NCBI RefSeq assembly: GCF_001189915.1
Contig: NZ_LFLS01000001.1
Coordinates: 1 to 64,000, forward strand
Reading direction: 5' to 3'
Source of the DNA: Herbaspirillum autotrophicum
GTDB taxonomy: Bacteria; Pseudomonadota; Gammaproteobacteria; Burkholderiales; Burkholderiaceae_D
DNA length: 64,000 nucleotides
Positions within the stretch are counted from its first letter, which is position 1; every line of letters begins with the position of its first letter. Below, piece by piece: positions 43,907 to 52,721 of this stretch. The translations under genes and the position numbers were made by a program. The notes beneath the pieces are model-generated. The model ran no database searches, had not been told where the DNA came from, and saw nothing but the letters and a program-made list of their open reading frames with translations.

Positions 43907-45400
43907 ATGACAAGCAACTTCGAGCTGGATAGCCTCAAGATAAGCATGGCCGACCCCAAACTGGCGTCGCTGGAATTGCGTGTCCGGGTGCAGCGGGCAC
44001 TGCGTCAGCTGATTCGCGAGGGGCGACTGGCACCCGGGTGCCGGTTGCCGGCTACCAGAGCACTGGCGCAGTCTTTGCGCCTGTCGCGCGATACCATCGA
44101 GATGGCCTATGTGCAATTGCAACTGGATGGCTATCTCTGTCGACGCAAAGGTTCCGGTAGTTTTGTTGCTGACAGGAGCGGGTCGAGCTTGCTGGGTGCG
44201 GCCGTCGGTAAAAATCATTTGTCTGCATCGTTGCGACCGCAGCCACAGGCTGCGCCGGTGCTCAGCGCGCGGGGCGCAGATATCCTGGCCGGCGGCGGTG
44301 TGGCCGACCAACAGCAGGTTCGTGCTTTTGCTACCGGCTTGCCCGAAACCCGGACATTTCCCCTGGCTGTGTGGGAGCGTCTGCAGCGCCAGGTCTTGAA
44401 GGACTATCGGTCGAGCGTACTGTTGCATGGCGACCCGCAAGGTGCCGAACCGCTGCGCCAGGCGATTGCCGACTATCTGAATCTGGAACGCGGTGCCAGA
44501 GTGACAGCAGATCAGGTGCTGGTGTTGAGCAGCACCCGTCAGGCCCTGTTTTTGTGCGCCCAGATGCTGGTCGATGCCGGCGCCACCATGCTGATGGAAG
44601 ATCCCGGTTACTTCGGGGCGCGCAAATCGTTCGAACTGGCTCAGCTCAAAATCGCACCGATTCCGGTGGATGCACAGGGTTTGCGCACTGATTTGCTGCG
44701 TGCCGACCGAAGCGGCGCCAACACCATTTACGTGACCCCCTCACATCAATATCCCACCGGTGCCACGCTGGCCCTGAAGCGACGGTTGGACCTGATTGCC
44801 TGGGCCGCAGAGCGTCAAGGCTGGATCATCGAAGACGATTACGATAGCCAGTTTCACTATGAAGGTGTGCCAACTGCCTGTGTACAGGGGCTGGATCAGT
44901 TTCACCGCACTATTTATCTGGGAACGTTCAGCAAGTCGCTGTATCCGGGCCTGCGCATGGGGTATATGGTGCTGCCGCATGAGCTGCTCAAGCCCATGCG
45001 CCATGCGCGCAGTATTCTGGATGGCCATACTCCGCAGATTGCGCAGCTGACGCTGGCCCGCTTTATGGACGGCGGACACTTTGCAGCCCATATCCGTGTC
45101 ATGCGAAAAATTTATGCGCAACGCCGGGATGCCATGGCGGATGCGGTGCGACGCCGTCTGGACGGCATCGTGACGGCGCATTTGCCGCCGGGTGGCTTGC
45201 AGTTGCCCTGTCTGTTGACAGCAGGACGCACTGAAGCCGAGACGATCCGGCAAGCGGCGCGGGCGGGCATCCAATTGCCGGGACTCAGTCGTCTGTACGC
45301 CAATCCGCCAGCGACCGGCGGCTGGTTGCTCGGGTTTGCGGCACTCAGTCCTGAAGAAATCGAAGCGGCGATTCAGCGTCTGGAAAAAGCCATCAGATAA
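43907..45400 (+). CDS. MocR/PdxR-type PLP-dependent transcriptional regulator
   Basis: A protein of about 497 residues with a GntR winged helix (residues about 15-90: LRVRVQRALRQLIREGRLAPG, LRLSRDTIEMAYVQLQLDGYL) fused to a type I aminotransferase fold. The PLP lysine is K343 in LGTFSKSLYPGLRMGYMVLP, and YVTPSHQYPTGATLALKRR and IEDDYDSQFHY (Asp contacting the pyridine N) are present. MocR proteins sense PLP or amino-acid-PLP adducts and regulate vitamin B6, GABA, taurine or transporter genes. Next to it are a GNAT gene and benE. The ATG at 43907 fits the start of the winged helix. Confidence 0.92.
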   Translation: MTSNFELDSLKISMADPKLASLELRVRVQRALRQLIREGRLAPGCRLPATRALAQSLRLSRDTIEMAYVQLQLDGYLCRRKGSGSFVADRSGSSLLGAAVGKNHLSASLRPQPQAAPVLSARGADILAGGGVADQQQVRAFATGLPETRTFPLAVWERLQRQVLKDYRSSVLLHGDPQGAEPLRQAIADYLNLERGARVTADQVLVLSSTRQALFLCAQMLVDAGATMLMEDPGYFGARKSFELAQLKIAPIPVDAQGLRTDLLRADRSGANTIYVTPSHQYPTGATLALKRRLDLIAWAAERQGWIIEDDYDSQFHYEGVPTACVQGLDQFHRTIYLGTFSKSLYPGLRMGYMVLPHELLKPMRHARSILDGHTPQIAQLTLARFMDGGHFAAHIRVMRKIYAQRRDAMADAVRRRLDGIVTAHLPPGGLQLPCLLTAGRTEAETIRQAARAGIQLPGLSRLYANPPATGGWLLGFAALSPEEIEAAIQRLEKAIR

Positions 45401-45563
45401 AGCCGGTACGGCAAGGGCAGTGCTGATTGCCGAATGGTCTGCCGCCTCCGCGTAAATTGGCCGGTCCGGGGCGCTGCTCCGGGAGATACGCTGTTAGCTG
45501 TCAGCAGGGATTTGAAGCGGTTTTTCCCTGCAACTTCCAACCTCTCTGCAAGGATATATCTGC

Positions 45564-46784
45564 GTGTCCCATTTACCCGCCAGCGCGCCACGAAAATTGC
45601 AAGCGCGCGACCTGATTGCGCCCGCCATCGCTGCGCTGATTTCGGTGATCGTCAATTACGGCGGCACCTTCGTTCTGGTGTTTCAGGCGGCGCAGCTGGC
45701 GCAATTGAGTGCCGCCCAGACCGCCTCCTGGGTATGGTCGGTGAGTATCGGCGTCGGCCTTACCGGCGCCTGGCTGAGCTATCGTTACCGGGAACCGATC
45801 ATTACCGCCTGGTCCACGCCGGGTGTTGCCTTCCTGGCGACGGTCATGCCATTGACGCCATATGGCGAAGTGATCGGGGCTTACGTCATTTCCGCTCTCG
45901 GCTTCATCTTGCTGGGTTTGTCGGGGGCGTTCGAGCGTCTGGTGCGCCTGATTCCATCTGGTATTGCTGCCGGCCTGCTAGCCGGCATCTTGCTGCAATT
46001 CGGCGTCAATGCATTCGGTGGCGCCGCTGCCGACCCGTTGCTGGTGCTCGTGCTGCTGATTTGTTATGCGGTGCTGCGCCGTTTCACGTCACGCTATGCG
46101 GTAATCGGGATGTTGTTCATCGGCATGCTCATGCTGCTGGCGCAGGACAGGATCGACATGCGGACGGTGCACCTGACTCTGGCGATGCCGGTTTTTGAGA
46201 TGCCGCAGTTTTCGCCCGGCTCCTTGTTGGGAGTTGCACTGCCGCTGTTTGTCATCACGCTGACCGGGCAGTATATGCCGGGCATGCTGGTGTTACGCAA
46301 TGACGGCTTCAAGACGAGCGCCAATCCGATCCTGACCATCACCGGACTGGGTTCGCTCATCATGGCGCCGTTCGGTGCCCATGCCTTCAATGTCGCGGCC
46401 ATCACGGCGGCCATCTGTACTGGCAAAGATGCGCATGAAGATCCGTCGAAGCGCTATCTGGCCGGTCTGGCGTGCGGTGTGCTGTACGTCACGGTCGGTA
46501 TTTTTGGGGTTACGCTGGCGAGCCTGTTCATGGTGTTGCCGCGTGTTTTCATCACTACGCTGGCAGGGCTGGCTTTGCTGGGCGCCATCGGCGGCAGTCT
46601 GAGCCATGCCATGGCCGATGCCCGGACCCGCGAAACGGCCCTGATCACGTTTCTGGCCACGTCGGCCAATGTCACCATGCTGGGTGTGGGCGGGGCATTT
46701 TGGGGACTCATCGCGGGACTGGTGGTGCATGTGCTGATCCATGGCGGACGCAACAGGCTTGCGGAAACGTCGGCTGCCGATTGA
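45564..46784 (+). CDS. benE: benzoate/H+ symporter BenE family transporter
   Basis: A 406-residue inner-membrane protein with about 12 helices. It shows the BenE blocks AAIAALISVIVNYGGTFVLVFQAA, WSTPGVAFLA, LIPSGIAAGLLAGILLQFGV, GQYMPGMLVLRNDGF and FGAHAFNVAAITAAICTG. Despite the name, few members have been tested on benzoate. The GTG start has AAGGA 9 bases ahead. No benzoate dioxygenase genes are nearby; the upstream MocR may control it. Aromatic acid or amino acid uptake are both possible. Confidence 0.9.
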   Translation: MSHLPASAPRKLQARDLIAPAIAALISVIVNYGGTFVLVFQAAQLAQLSAAQTASWVWSVSIGVGLTGAWLSYRYREPIITAWSTPGVAFLATVMPLTPYGEVIGAYVISALGFILLGLSGAFERLVRLIPSGIAAGLLAGILLQFGVNAFGGAAADPLLVLVLLICYAVLRRFTSRYAVIGMLFIGMLMLLAQDRIDMRTVHLTLAMPVFEMPQFSPGSLLGVALPLFVITLTGQYMPGMLVLRNDGFKTSANPILTITGLGSLIMAPFGAHAFNVAAITAAICTGKDAHEDPSKRYLAGLACGVLYVTVGIFGVTLASLFMVLPRVFITTLAGLALLGAIGGSLSHAMADARTRETALITFLATSANVTMLGVGGAFWGLIAGLVVHVLIHGGRNRLAETSAAD

Positions 46785-46811
46785 ACCATGCCGGTTGGCC
46801 TGTGTGGCAAA

Positions 46812-46847
46812 AAAAAGCCACGTCGGACCTCTCCGGCGTGGCTTTTT
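46812..46847. terminator. bidirectional terminator between benE and psiF-like gene
   Basis: AAAAAGCCACGTCGG-type bases (from 46812) pair with CCGGCGTGGCTTTTT (46833-46847) with one G-T pair and a 6-base loop. A- and T-runs serve both convergent genes. Confidence 0.88.
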
Positions 46848-46886
46848 ACTGGCTGAAACAGACTGCGCAGACTGAGATATCCGGTT

Positions 46887-47180
46887 TCAGGATTTGTCTT
46901 TTTTCAGGCACTGGCTCATGAAGGCCTTGCGATCATCGCCTTTTTTGCCGGTCGCATCTTTGTTGCACATCTTCATCTTGTCTTGTTGCGTCATTGGCGC
47001 AGCGGCGGCCGGTTTGTTGGACAGGCAGTCTTTCATGAAGGCTTTGCGTTCGTCGCCTTTTTTACCGGTAGCGTCCTTGTTACAGGAAGTCATCTTCGAT
47101 TGTTGAGCGGTTTCAGCCATGGCTGCCGGGCTGAGCAGAACCGGAGCGATGAGGGCGATTGCAGCGAGCAGCTTTTTCAT
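46887..47180 (-). CDS. psiF: PsiF family periplasmic protein
   Basis: The 97-residue protein has a signal peptide (MKKLLAAIALIAPVLLSPAAMA) and two PsiF repeats of the form CNKDATGKKGDERKAFMKDCL, each with two cysteines. E. coli psiF is induced by phosphate starvation; its function is unknown. I chose the ATG at 47180 where the signal peptide starts, with GGAGAA ahead. It is separate from the DUF1311 gene upstream. Confidence 0.88.
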   Translation of the reverse strand: MKKLLAAIALIAPVLLSPAAMAETAQQSKMTSCNKDATGKKGDERKAFMKDCLSNKPAAAAPMTQQDKMKMCNKDATGKKGDDRKAFMSQCLKKDKS

Positions 47181-47345
47181 AAGATTCTCCAAGAATGGAA
47201 TACCGGGTTGCGCGGCGGGAATAATGGTGTCCTTGCGAACAAGTGCATTACAACACGGAAGATAACGTCTGCCAATTCGTCTGCGTTGACAACTGTTCCC
47301 CGTAGTTTGCTGCGGAAGCCCGGTCAAAGCGCGCTCCATCCCGGC

Positions 47346-47741
47346 TTAATGCGGGCAATTGCTGTCGCCTTGGGCACAATTGGCCAGTTTATTGAGCTCC
47401 AGCGTGCGTGAGCGGGTCTTTTCTGCCAGGCAACTTTGCAGCGCCATGCTGTGCAGCGAACCGCCGGTGCTGCTGACGCTGTCGAACTTGCACGCCAGAT
47501 CGCGGTACTTGATCCAGGCCAGCTGCACGTCGCGCAGCTGATTCTTTTGCTGGGTATTGAGTTTTTCCCGATAGGCAAGATATGTGGCATTGAGATCGCT
47601 GTCAGCCTGATTGAGCGCCTCGGCGGCGCACTGATTCATCTCGGCCTGGGTTTGTGCCTGATCGCAGCCGGCGGCGTAACTGTCGAGACCGATGGTTGCC
47701 AGAACGACAGCAACAAACAAGCGGCGGCAGGTAACTTTCAT
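47346..47741 (-). CDS. DUF1311 / LprI-type periplasmic protein
   Basis: A 131-residue exported protein: signal peptide (CRRLFVAVVLATIGLDSYAAG), then the DUF1311 pattern C-DQAQTQAEMNQCAAEALNQADSDLNATY, QLRDVQLAWIKYRDLAC and a Cys-containing tail with four more conserved-looking Cys positions. The domain is shared with LprI, a lysozyme inhibitor, and occurs in many envelope proteins. The ATG at 47741 fits the signal peptide. A role in lysozyme defence is only a guess. Confidence 0.85.
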   Translation of the reverse strand: MKVTCRRLFVAVVLATIGLDSYAAGCDQAQTQAEMNQCAAEALNQADSDLNATYLAYREKLNTQQKNQLRDVQLAWIKYRDLACKFDSVSSTGGSLHSMALQSCLAEKTRSRTLELNKLANCAQGDSNCPH

Positions 47742-47926
47742 TGTTCTTTCTCCAAAACTTTTCATGGTGAGGGGAATCCATCTGTTGCGCATGCGCTGAA
47801 CAGGCAGATCGCCGATAATGCGGTGTTGGCATCTGTTCAAGAATTGCGGCGCCGCTGGCACCAGATGTTTCTTGAATAAGATTCTTAGAAGGTGAATCGT
47901 CAATTGAGTTCTACAGGAGGTTAAAG

Positions 47927-48280
47927 ATGCCCATCAACTGGATTGCTGCAGTCAAACTGATACCGTGGGCCGATGTCGTGCAGGCCACGCCGACAGTGGT
48001 GCGTGGCGCCAAGGACTTGTGGTCGCGTACCAAAAAATCAACTGCCGCCAGACCGAAAGACGATGGCATGACAGTGGTGCCCGACAGTCTGCCACATTTA
48101 TCGGCGCGGGTCGGGCAGCTGGAGTCGGAACAACTGGAAGCGAGCGCGCTGATCACGGCGCTGGCCGAGCAAAACGCACAACTGGTGGCGGCGCTCGATA
48201 ATCTGCGCACCAAGATCAAGATCTTGCAGGCGCTCGGCATTTTGCTGACGCTCGGTGGTATTGCCTTGTATTTGCGCTGA
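47927..48280 (+). CDS. small coiled-coil protein with C-terminal membrane helix
   Basis: I do not recognise the family. The 117 residues comprise an N-terminal hydrophobic patch (INWIAAVKLIPWADVVQ), a basic stretch (SRTKKSTAARPK), a coiled coil (LSARVGQLESEQLEASALITALAEQNAQLVAALDNL) and a C-terminal membrane helix (ILQALGILLTLGGIALYLR). A near-perfect AGGAGG precedes the start, so it is well translated. It could be a tail-anchored scaffold. It lies 110 bases before the FtsX-type permease gene. Confidence 0.72.
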   Translation: MPINWIAAVKLIPWADVVQATPTVVRGAKDLWSRTKKSTAARPKDDGMTVVPDSLPHLSARVGQLESEQLEASALITALAEQNAQLVAALDNLRTKIKILQALGILLTLGGIALYLR

Positions 48281-48390
48281 CACCGGCGCTGAACATCGCG
48301 GCCATAGTGGCAATAGCGGGCAGCGTTGACAGATTCTTCCGCCTCTAACCGAAGCCGCTCAACCGGCCTTCAATCAATCTCAGGGATAGC

Positions 48391-50892
48391 ATGGTTTTAT
48401 TTTCGTTGCGGATGACGCGTCGCGACTGGCGTGCCGGTGAATTGCGGTTTTTGTTGCTGGCCTTGATCGTGGCGGTAGCGGCATTGTCGTCGGTCGGCTT
48501 CTTTGTCGATCGCATGCGCGCCGGTCTGACCCGCGACGCTCATCAATTGCTCGGTGCCGATTTGCTGGTCGGTGCCGATCAGGCGCTGGACCCGGCCTGG
48601 CTGCAACAGGCCGGACAACAAAAGCTGACTACTGCGCAGACCGTGGTGTTCCCGAGCATGGCGCTGGCCGGCAGCGGGGACGCTGCACGCTCGATTCTGT
48701 CATCGATCAAGGCGGTCTCGGATACTTATCCGTTGCGCGGCGATCTGCGTATCGCCGACAGCAGCAATGGTGCGGACCGCCTGGCGGCCGGTGTGCCGGC
48801 AGCGGGTACCGTGTGGGTTGATCCGAATATCTTGTCAGCGTTGCAGGTCAATGTGGGCGACCAGCTCAAGCTCGGTGACCGGCAATTCCGGATCGCGGCA
48901 GTGATCGCAGTCGAACCGGATCGCGGCAGCGCCTTTGTCAATTTCGCACCGCGCGTGATGTTGTCGCTGGCCGACCTGCCGTCCACCAATCTGGTACAAC
49001 CCGGTTCGCGCGTGACGTACCGTTTGCTGCTGGCCGGTGCACCGCCCGCCGTCAACGCCTATCAGCAGTGGCTGCAAAAGAATATCGATGACGCCAACCT
49101 CAAGGGCGTACGCATTGAGTCACTGGAATCGGGCCGTCCCGAAATGCGTGCCACGCTGGACCGGGCGCAGCAATTCCTGTCGCTGGTCGGCTTGTTGTCG
49201 GCGATGCTGGCGGCGGTCGCCGTGGCGATGGCGGCCCGTCGTTTCATGCTGCGTCATCTGGATGCCTGCGCCATGTTGCGTTGTTTCGGCATGACGCAAT
49301 CGCAAGTCACGGCGATGTATCTGATCGAATTTTTCATCGTTGGCCTGATCGGCAGCGTGCTTGGCATAGTGCTGGGATTTGCCGCACACTTTGCCTTGCT
49401 GTCATGGCTGGCGCGTTTCTTCGCCCACGAATTGCCGCCGGCCAGTTGGCTGCCGGCCGTGCAAGGCGTGGCGACCGGTTTGTTGCTGGTGATCGGCTTT
49501 GCCTTGCCGCCGATTCTGCAATTGCGCAATGTGCCGCACAACCGCGTGATCCGGCGCGAACAGGATGCACCCAAGGCCATGACGTTGTTCAGCTATGGCT
49601 TGGGTGGCGCGGCATTTATCGGCTTGTTGCTGTGGCAGGCGCGCGATCTCAAACTGGGCGCAATGACGGCTGCCGGTTTCATCGGTGGCGCCGCCTTGTT
49701 TGCGCTGGTGGCGTGGGGCTGCCTGCAAGGCATGCAAACGATTCGCGGTGTGTTTGACAATCAGGCCTGGCGTTTTGCCGTGACCGGTTTGCAGCGCCGT
49801 CCGGCTGCCGCCATCATGCAAATCGTGGCGCTGGCGCTGGGTCTGATGGCCTTGCTGCTGCTGACCGTGATTCGCGGCGACCTGATCGGTGCATGGCGGC
49901 AGGCGACACCGGCCGATGCGCCGAATCGCTTCGTCATCAACATTCAGCCAGACCAGAAAAATGCCGTCGAACAATTGCTCAGCAGCGGCGGCGTCAGTCA
50001 GGCGCGCCTGTATCCAATGATTCGCGGCCGGCTGGTGCAGATCAACGACAAGCCGGTCACCGGCGATACCTATCAGGAAGATCGGGCGCGACGACTGGTG
50101 GATCGCGAATTCAATCTGTCCACGATGAATACCTTGCCCGCGCAAAATACGATCAGCGCCGGCAGTTGGTTTGACGATACGACCCCATCGGCGTCGGTGG
50201 AAGAGGGCTTGGCGAAAACGCTCAATCTGAAACTCGGCGACAAACTGCAATTCGATATCGCCGGACAACTGGTGACGGTGCCGATTACCAGTCTGCGCAA
50301 ACTGGAGTGGGGCTCCTTGCGCGTGAATTTCTTTGTCATCATCAATCCCAAGGCGATGAGCGACATGCCGCAAACCTGGATCACCGCCTTCAACTTGCCG
50401 CCGGGCGCTGCCTCGCTTGGCAATACGCTGGTGCGCGATTTCCCCAATCTGACGGTAGTCGATATCGCCGGTGTGTTGAAACAGATTCAGGACATCGTCG
50501 ATCAAGTGATTGCCGCGGTCGAATTCCTGTTCCTGTTCACGCTGGCATCGGGCGGTCTGGTGTTGTATGCGGCGCTGGCCAGTACGCAGGATGAGCGGGT
50601 ACGTGAAGCAGGATTATTGCGTGCGCTCGGTGCCACTCGTCGTCAGTTGCAACGTGCGCAGTGGCTGGAATTTGCACTGATCGGCGGTATTGCCGGCATG
50701 CTCGCAGCCACCGGCGCTGCTGCCATCGGCTGGGCACTGGCGCATTACATTTTCAATTTCGAGTGGAGCTTCAGCCCCTGGGTCTGGGTATCCGGCATCG
50801 CCATCGGCGCTTTGTGTGCATTCATCGGCGGCTGGCTTGGCTTGCGCAATGTGCTGGCGCGGCCACCGCTGCAAACCTTGCGTGAAATATAG
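48391..50892 (+). CDS. FtsX-like ABC transporter permease (YbbP family)
   Basis: The 833-residue protein has two FtsX/MacB-type permease halves: an N-terminal helix (FLLLALIVAVAALSSVGFFV), a large periplasmic domain (residues about 45-255), three helices, further central helices, a second periplasmic domain and the final three helices with ASGGLVLYAALASTQDERVREAGLLRALGATRRQL. YbbP pairs with the ATPase YbbA and is thought to extract lipids or toxic hydrophobic compounds from the membrane. No ybbA lies beside it here, so its ATPase must be elsewhere. Downstream is a truncated haemoglobin gene. Confidence 0.9.
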   Translation: MVLFSLRMTRRDWRAGELRFLLLALIVAVAALSSVGFFVDRMRAGLTRDAHQLLGADLLVGADQALDPAWLQQAGQQKLTTAQTVVFPSMALAGSGDAARSILSSIKAVSDTYPLRGDLRIADSSNGADRLAAGVPAAGTVWVDPNILSALQVNVGDQLKLGDRQFRIAAVIAVEPDRGSAFVNFAPRVMLSLADLPSTNLVQPGSRVTYRLLLAGAPPAVNAYQQWLQKNIDDANLKGVRIESLESGRPEMRATLDRAQQFLSLVGLLSAMLAAVAVAMAARRFMLRHLDACAMLRCFGMTQSQVTAMYLIEFFIVGLIGSVLGIVLGFAAHFALLSWLARFFAHELPPASWLPAVQGVATGLLLVIGFALPPILQLRNVPHNRVIRREQDAPKAMTLFSYGLGGAAFIGLLLWQARDLKLGAMTAAGFIGGAALFALVAWGCLQGMQTIRGVFDNQAWRFAVTGLQRRPAAAIMQIVALALGLMALLLLTVIRGDLIGAWRQATPADAPNRFVINIQPDQKNAVEQLLSSGGVSQARLYPMIRGRLVQINDKPVTGDTYQEDRARRLVDREFNLSTMNTLPAQNTISAGSWFDDTTPSASVEEGLAKTLNLKLGDKLQFDIAGQLVTVPITSLRKLEWGSLRVNFFVIINPKAMSDMPQTWITAFNLPPGAASLGNTLVRDFPNLTVVDIAGVLKQIQDIVDQVIAAVEFLFLFTLASGGLVLYAALASTQDERVREAGLLRALGATRRQLQRAQWLEFALIGGIAGMLAATGAAAIGWALAHYIFNFEWSFSPWVWVSGIAIGALCAFIGGWLGLRNVLARPPLQTLREI

Positions 50893-50986
50893 AAGACCAG
50901 ACCCGGAGAGCAGAAAGAACCGATAACAGGACCATGCCGACGCGCTGCCATCGGCATGGTTGCACCAATCTCATTACCTGCAAAAC

Positions 50987-51388
50987 ATGCAAATCGAAAA
51001 TCCCAATCAGCCGACCGTCTTCGACATGATCGGCGGCGCCGAAAAACTGCGTGAAATGGTCGACCGCTTTTATGACCTGATGGACCTGGAACCGGAATTC
51101 GCGGGCCTGCGTTCCCTGCATCCGGCCACGCTCGACGGTTCGCGCGACAAGACCTACTGGTTTCTGTCGGGCTGGAGCGGCGGCCCCAATCTGTATATCG
51201 AGCAATTCGGCCATCCGCGCCTGCGCGCCCGCCACCTGCCATTTTCCATCGGCATTTCGGAACGCGACCAATGGCTGCGCTGCATGGCCTGGGCCATGGA
51301 AGAAACCGGTCTGGATGAAGCCTTGCGGGTACGGCTGATGGAGTCGTTTTTCCAGACCGCTGACTGGATGCGCAACAAGCAGGAATAA
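50987..51388 (+). CDS. group II truncated haemoglobin
   Basis: A 133-residue globin of the 2-on-2 group II type: FDMIGGAEKLREMVDRFYDLMD (Phe-Tyr at B9-B10), LSGWSGGP (the SGW segment of group II), the proximal His in RLRARHLPFSIG and Trp G8 in QWLRCMAWAM. Group II trHbs bind O2 and are linked to NO or peroxide detoxification. I chose the ATG at 50987 rather than the upstream TTG. It follows the YbbP gene by 94 bases and may be co-transcribed. Confidence 0.92.
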   Translation: MQIENPNQPTVFDMIGGAEKLREMVDRFYDLMDLEPEFAGLRSLHPATLDGSRDKTYWFLSGWSGGPNLYIEQFGHPRLRARHLPFSIGISERDQWLRCMAWAMEETGLDEALRVRLMESFFQTADWMRNKQE

Positions 51389-51461
51389 ACGGTCATCGCC
51401 GCCGACGCCGGCCATTGCCGGCCCGGGTCAGTGCGGCGGCGGAGGGCGACATGAATTGCGT

Positions 51462-52649
51462 TTACTCACACGCCGCAAACGCCTGCGCCAGATCGGCGAT
51501 CAGGTCTGCCGGATCTTCCAGTCCGATATGCAGGCGCACAATCGGATTGGCTTGCGACCAATCGGTGACGGTGCGGGTCGTGAGCAGATTGGAAATCGTG
51601 GCCAGACTTTCGAAACCACCCCACGATGCCCCGATGCCGAACAAGGCCAGTTGATTGACGAAGCGTGCCGCCATTGCCGCGTCATTGCGGGCGAACTCGA
51701 AGGATACCAGGCCGTTGGTGCCTTTGCAGTCGCGTTGCCAGATGGCGTGACCGGGATGATCCGGCAAGGCCGGGTTGTATACCCGCGCCACTTCGCTGCG
51801 CTGTTGCAGCCAATACGTGATCTGCAAGGCATGCTGCTGATGCATGGCCAGCCGGGCTGCCAGCGTGCGGGTGCCGCGCAACACCAGATAGGCATCGTCG
51901 GGGCTGACATTCATGCCGAAGGTGTCGGTCATGTGCGCCAGCGGCAGCCATGCTTTCTCGGTGGTGGTGACGGTGCCCATCATCACGTCGGAGTGACCGC
52001 TCAGGTATTTGGTCGCCGCCATGACGGAGATGTCGGCGCCCAGCGTCAGTGGCCGGTATTGCAGGCCTGAACCCCAGGTATTGTCGGCCACCAGCAGCCA
52101 GTCATTGGCGCGTGCCAGCACCGACAGCGCCGGCAGGTCGCACAATTCATAGACCAGCGAGCCGGGGCATTCGACATACAGCATTTTGGTGTGCGGCCGG
52201 GCGTGCTGCATCACATCGCTGCCATCGGCATTGAAGAAGCTGACTTCAATTCCGAACTGTTGCATGAAGGTGGCAGCAAAATTGCGTACCGGCTGATAGA
52301 CGCAGTCAGCAATCAATACGTGATCGCCCGGTTTCAGATAGGTGGTAAAGACCATGGCGATGGCGGCCAGGCCGGTCGGAAACAGCTTGGTCCGGTAACC
52401 GCCTTCCAATCCGGTGATCACGTCTTCCAACGCGAAACCGGTCGGGTTGCCGCGCGCGCCATAGGTAAACAGGCGCTCCTCGTGGCGACGCGCGCGCATG
52501 TCGTTCAATTCTTCGACGCTGTCGAACAAGACCGTGGAAGCGCGCACTACCGGCGGGTTTACCGCAGTGCCGCCGCGATATGCCGGCGCGCTGCCACCTT
52601 TCAGAATGCGTGTCTGCGGTCGAAGTGTGGCGGGCAAAGGCTTGGACAT
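51462..52649 (-). CDS. metC: cystathionine beta-lyase-like PLP enzyme (Cys/Met metabolism family)
   Basis: A 395-residue fold-type I enzyme. The PLP lysine is K214 in SVMAATKYLSGHSDVMMG, D189 in LLVADNTWGSG holds the pyridine nitrogen, and YGARGNPTGFALEDVITGLEGG is the N-terminal family block. Cystathionine beta-lyases split C-S bonds to homocysteine, pyruvate and ammonia, or act as cysteine desulfhydrases or S-conjugate lyases. It is the last gene of an operon with a rhodanese, a thiol dioxygenase and an amino-acid ABC transporter. C-S lyase activity on an imported thioether is therefore a good working model. The ATG at 52649 fits. Confidence 0.85.
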   Translation of the reverse strand: MSKPLPATLRPQTRILKGGSAPAYRGGTAVNPPVVRASTVLFDSVEELNDMRARRHEERLFTYGARGNPTGFALEDVITGLEGGYRTKLFPTGLAAIAMVFTTYLKPGDHVLIADCVYQPVRNFAATFMQQFGIEVSFFNADGSDVMQHARPHTKMLYVECPGSLVYELCDLPALSVLARANDWLLVADNTWGSGLQYRPLTLGADISVMAATKYLSGHSDVMMGTVTTTEKAWLPLAHMTDTFGMNVSPDDAYLVLRGTRTLAARLAMHQQHALQITYWLQQRSEVARVYNPALPDHPGHAIWQRDCKGTNGLVSFEFARNDAAMAARFVNQLALFGIGASWGGFESLATISNLLTTRTVTDWSQANPIVRLHIGLEDPADLIADLAQAFAACE

Positions 52650-52721
52650 GTTTTGCTTTCTAAATGGGAGTAGGGTGGCGACAGGTGGCGGCTGCTCTGG
52701 CATGGCAGCCGCCGCAGCCTT

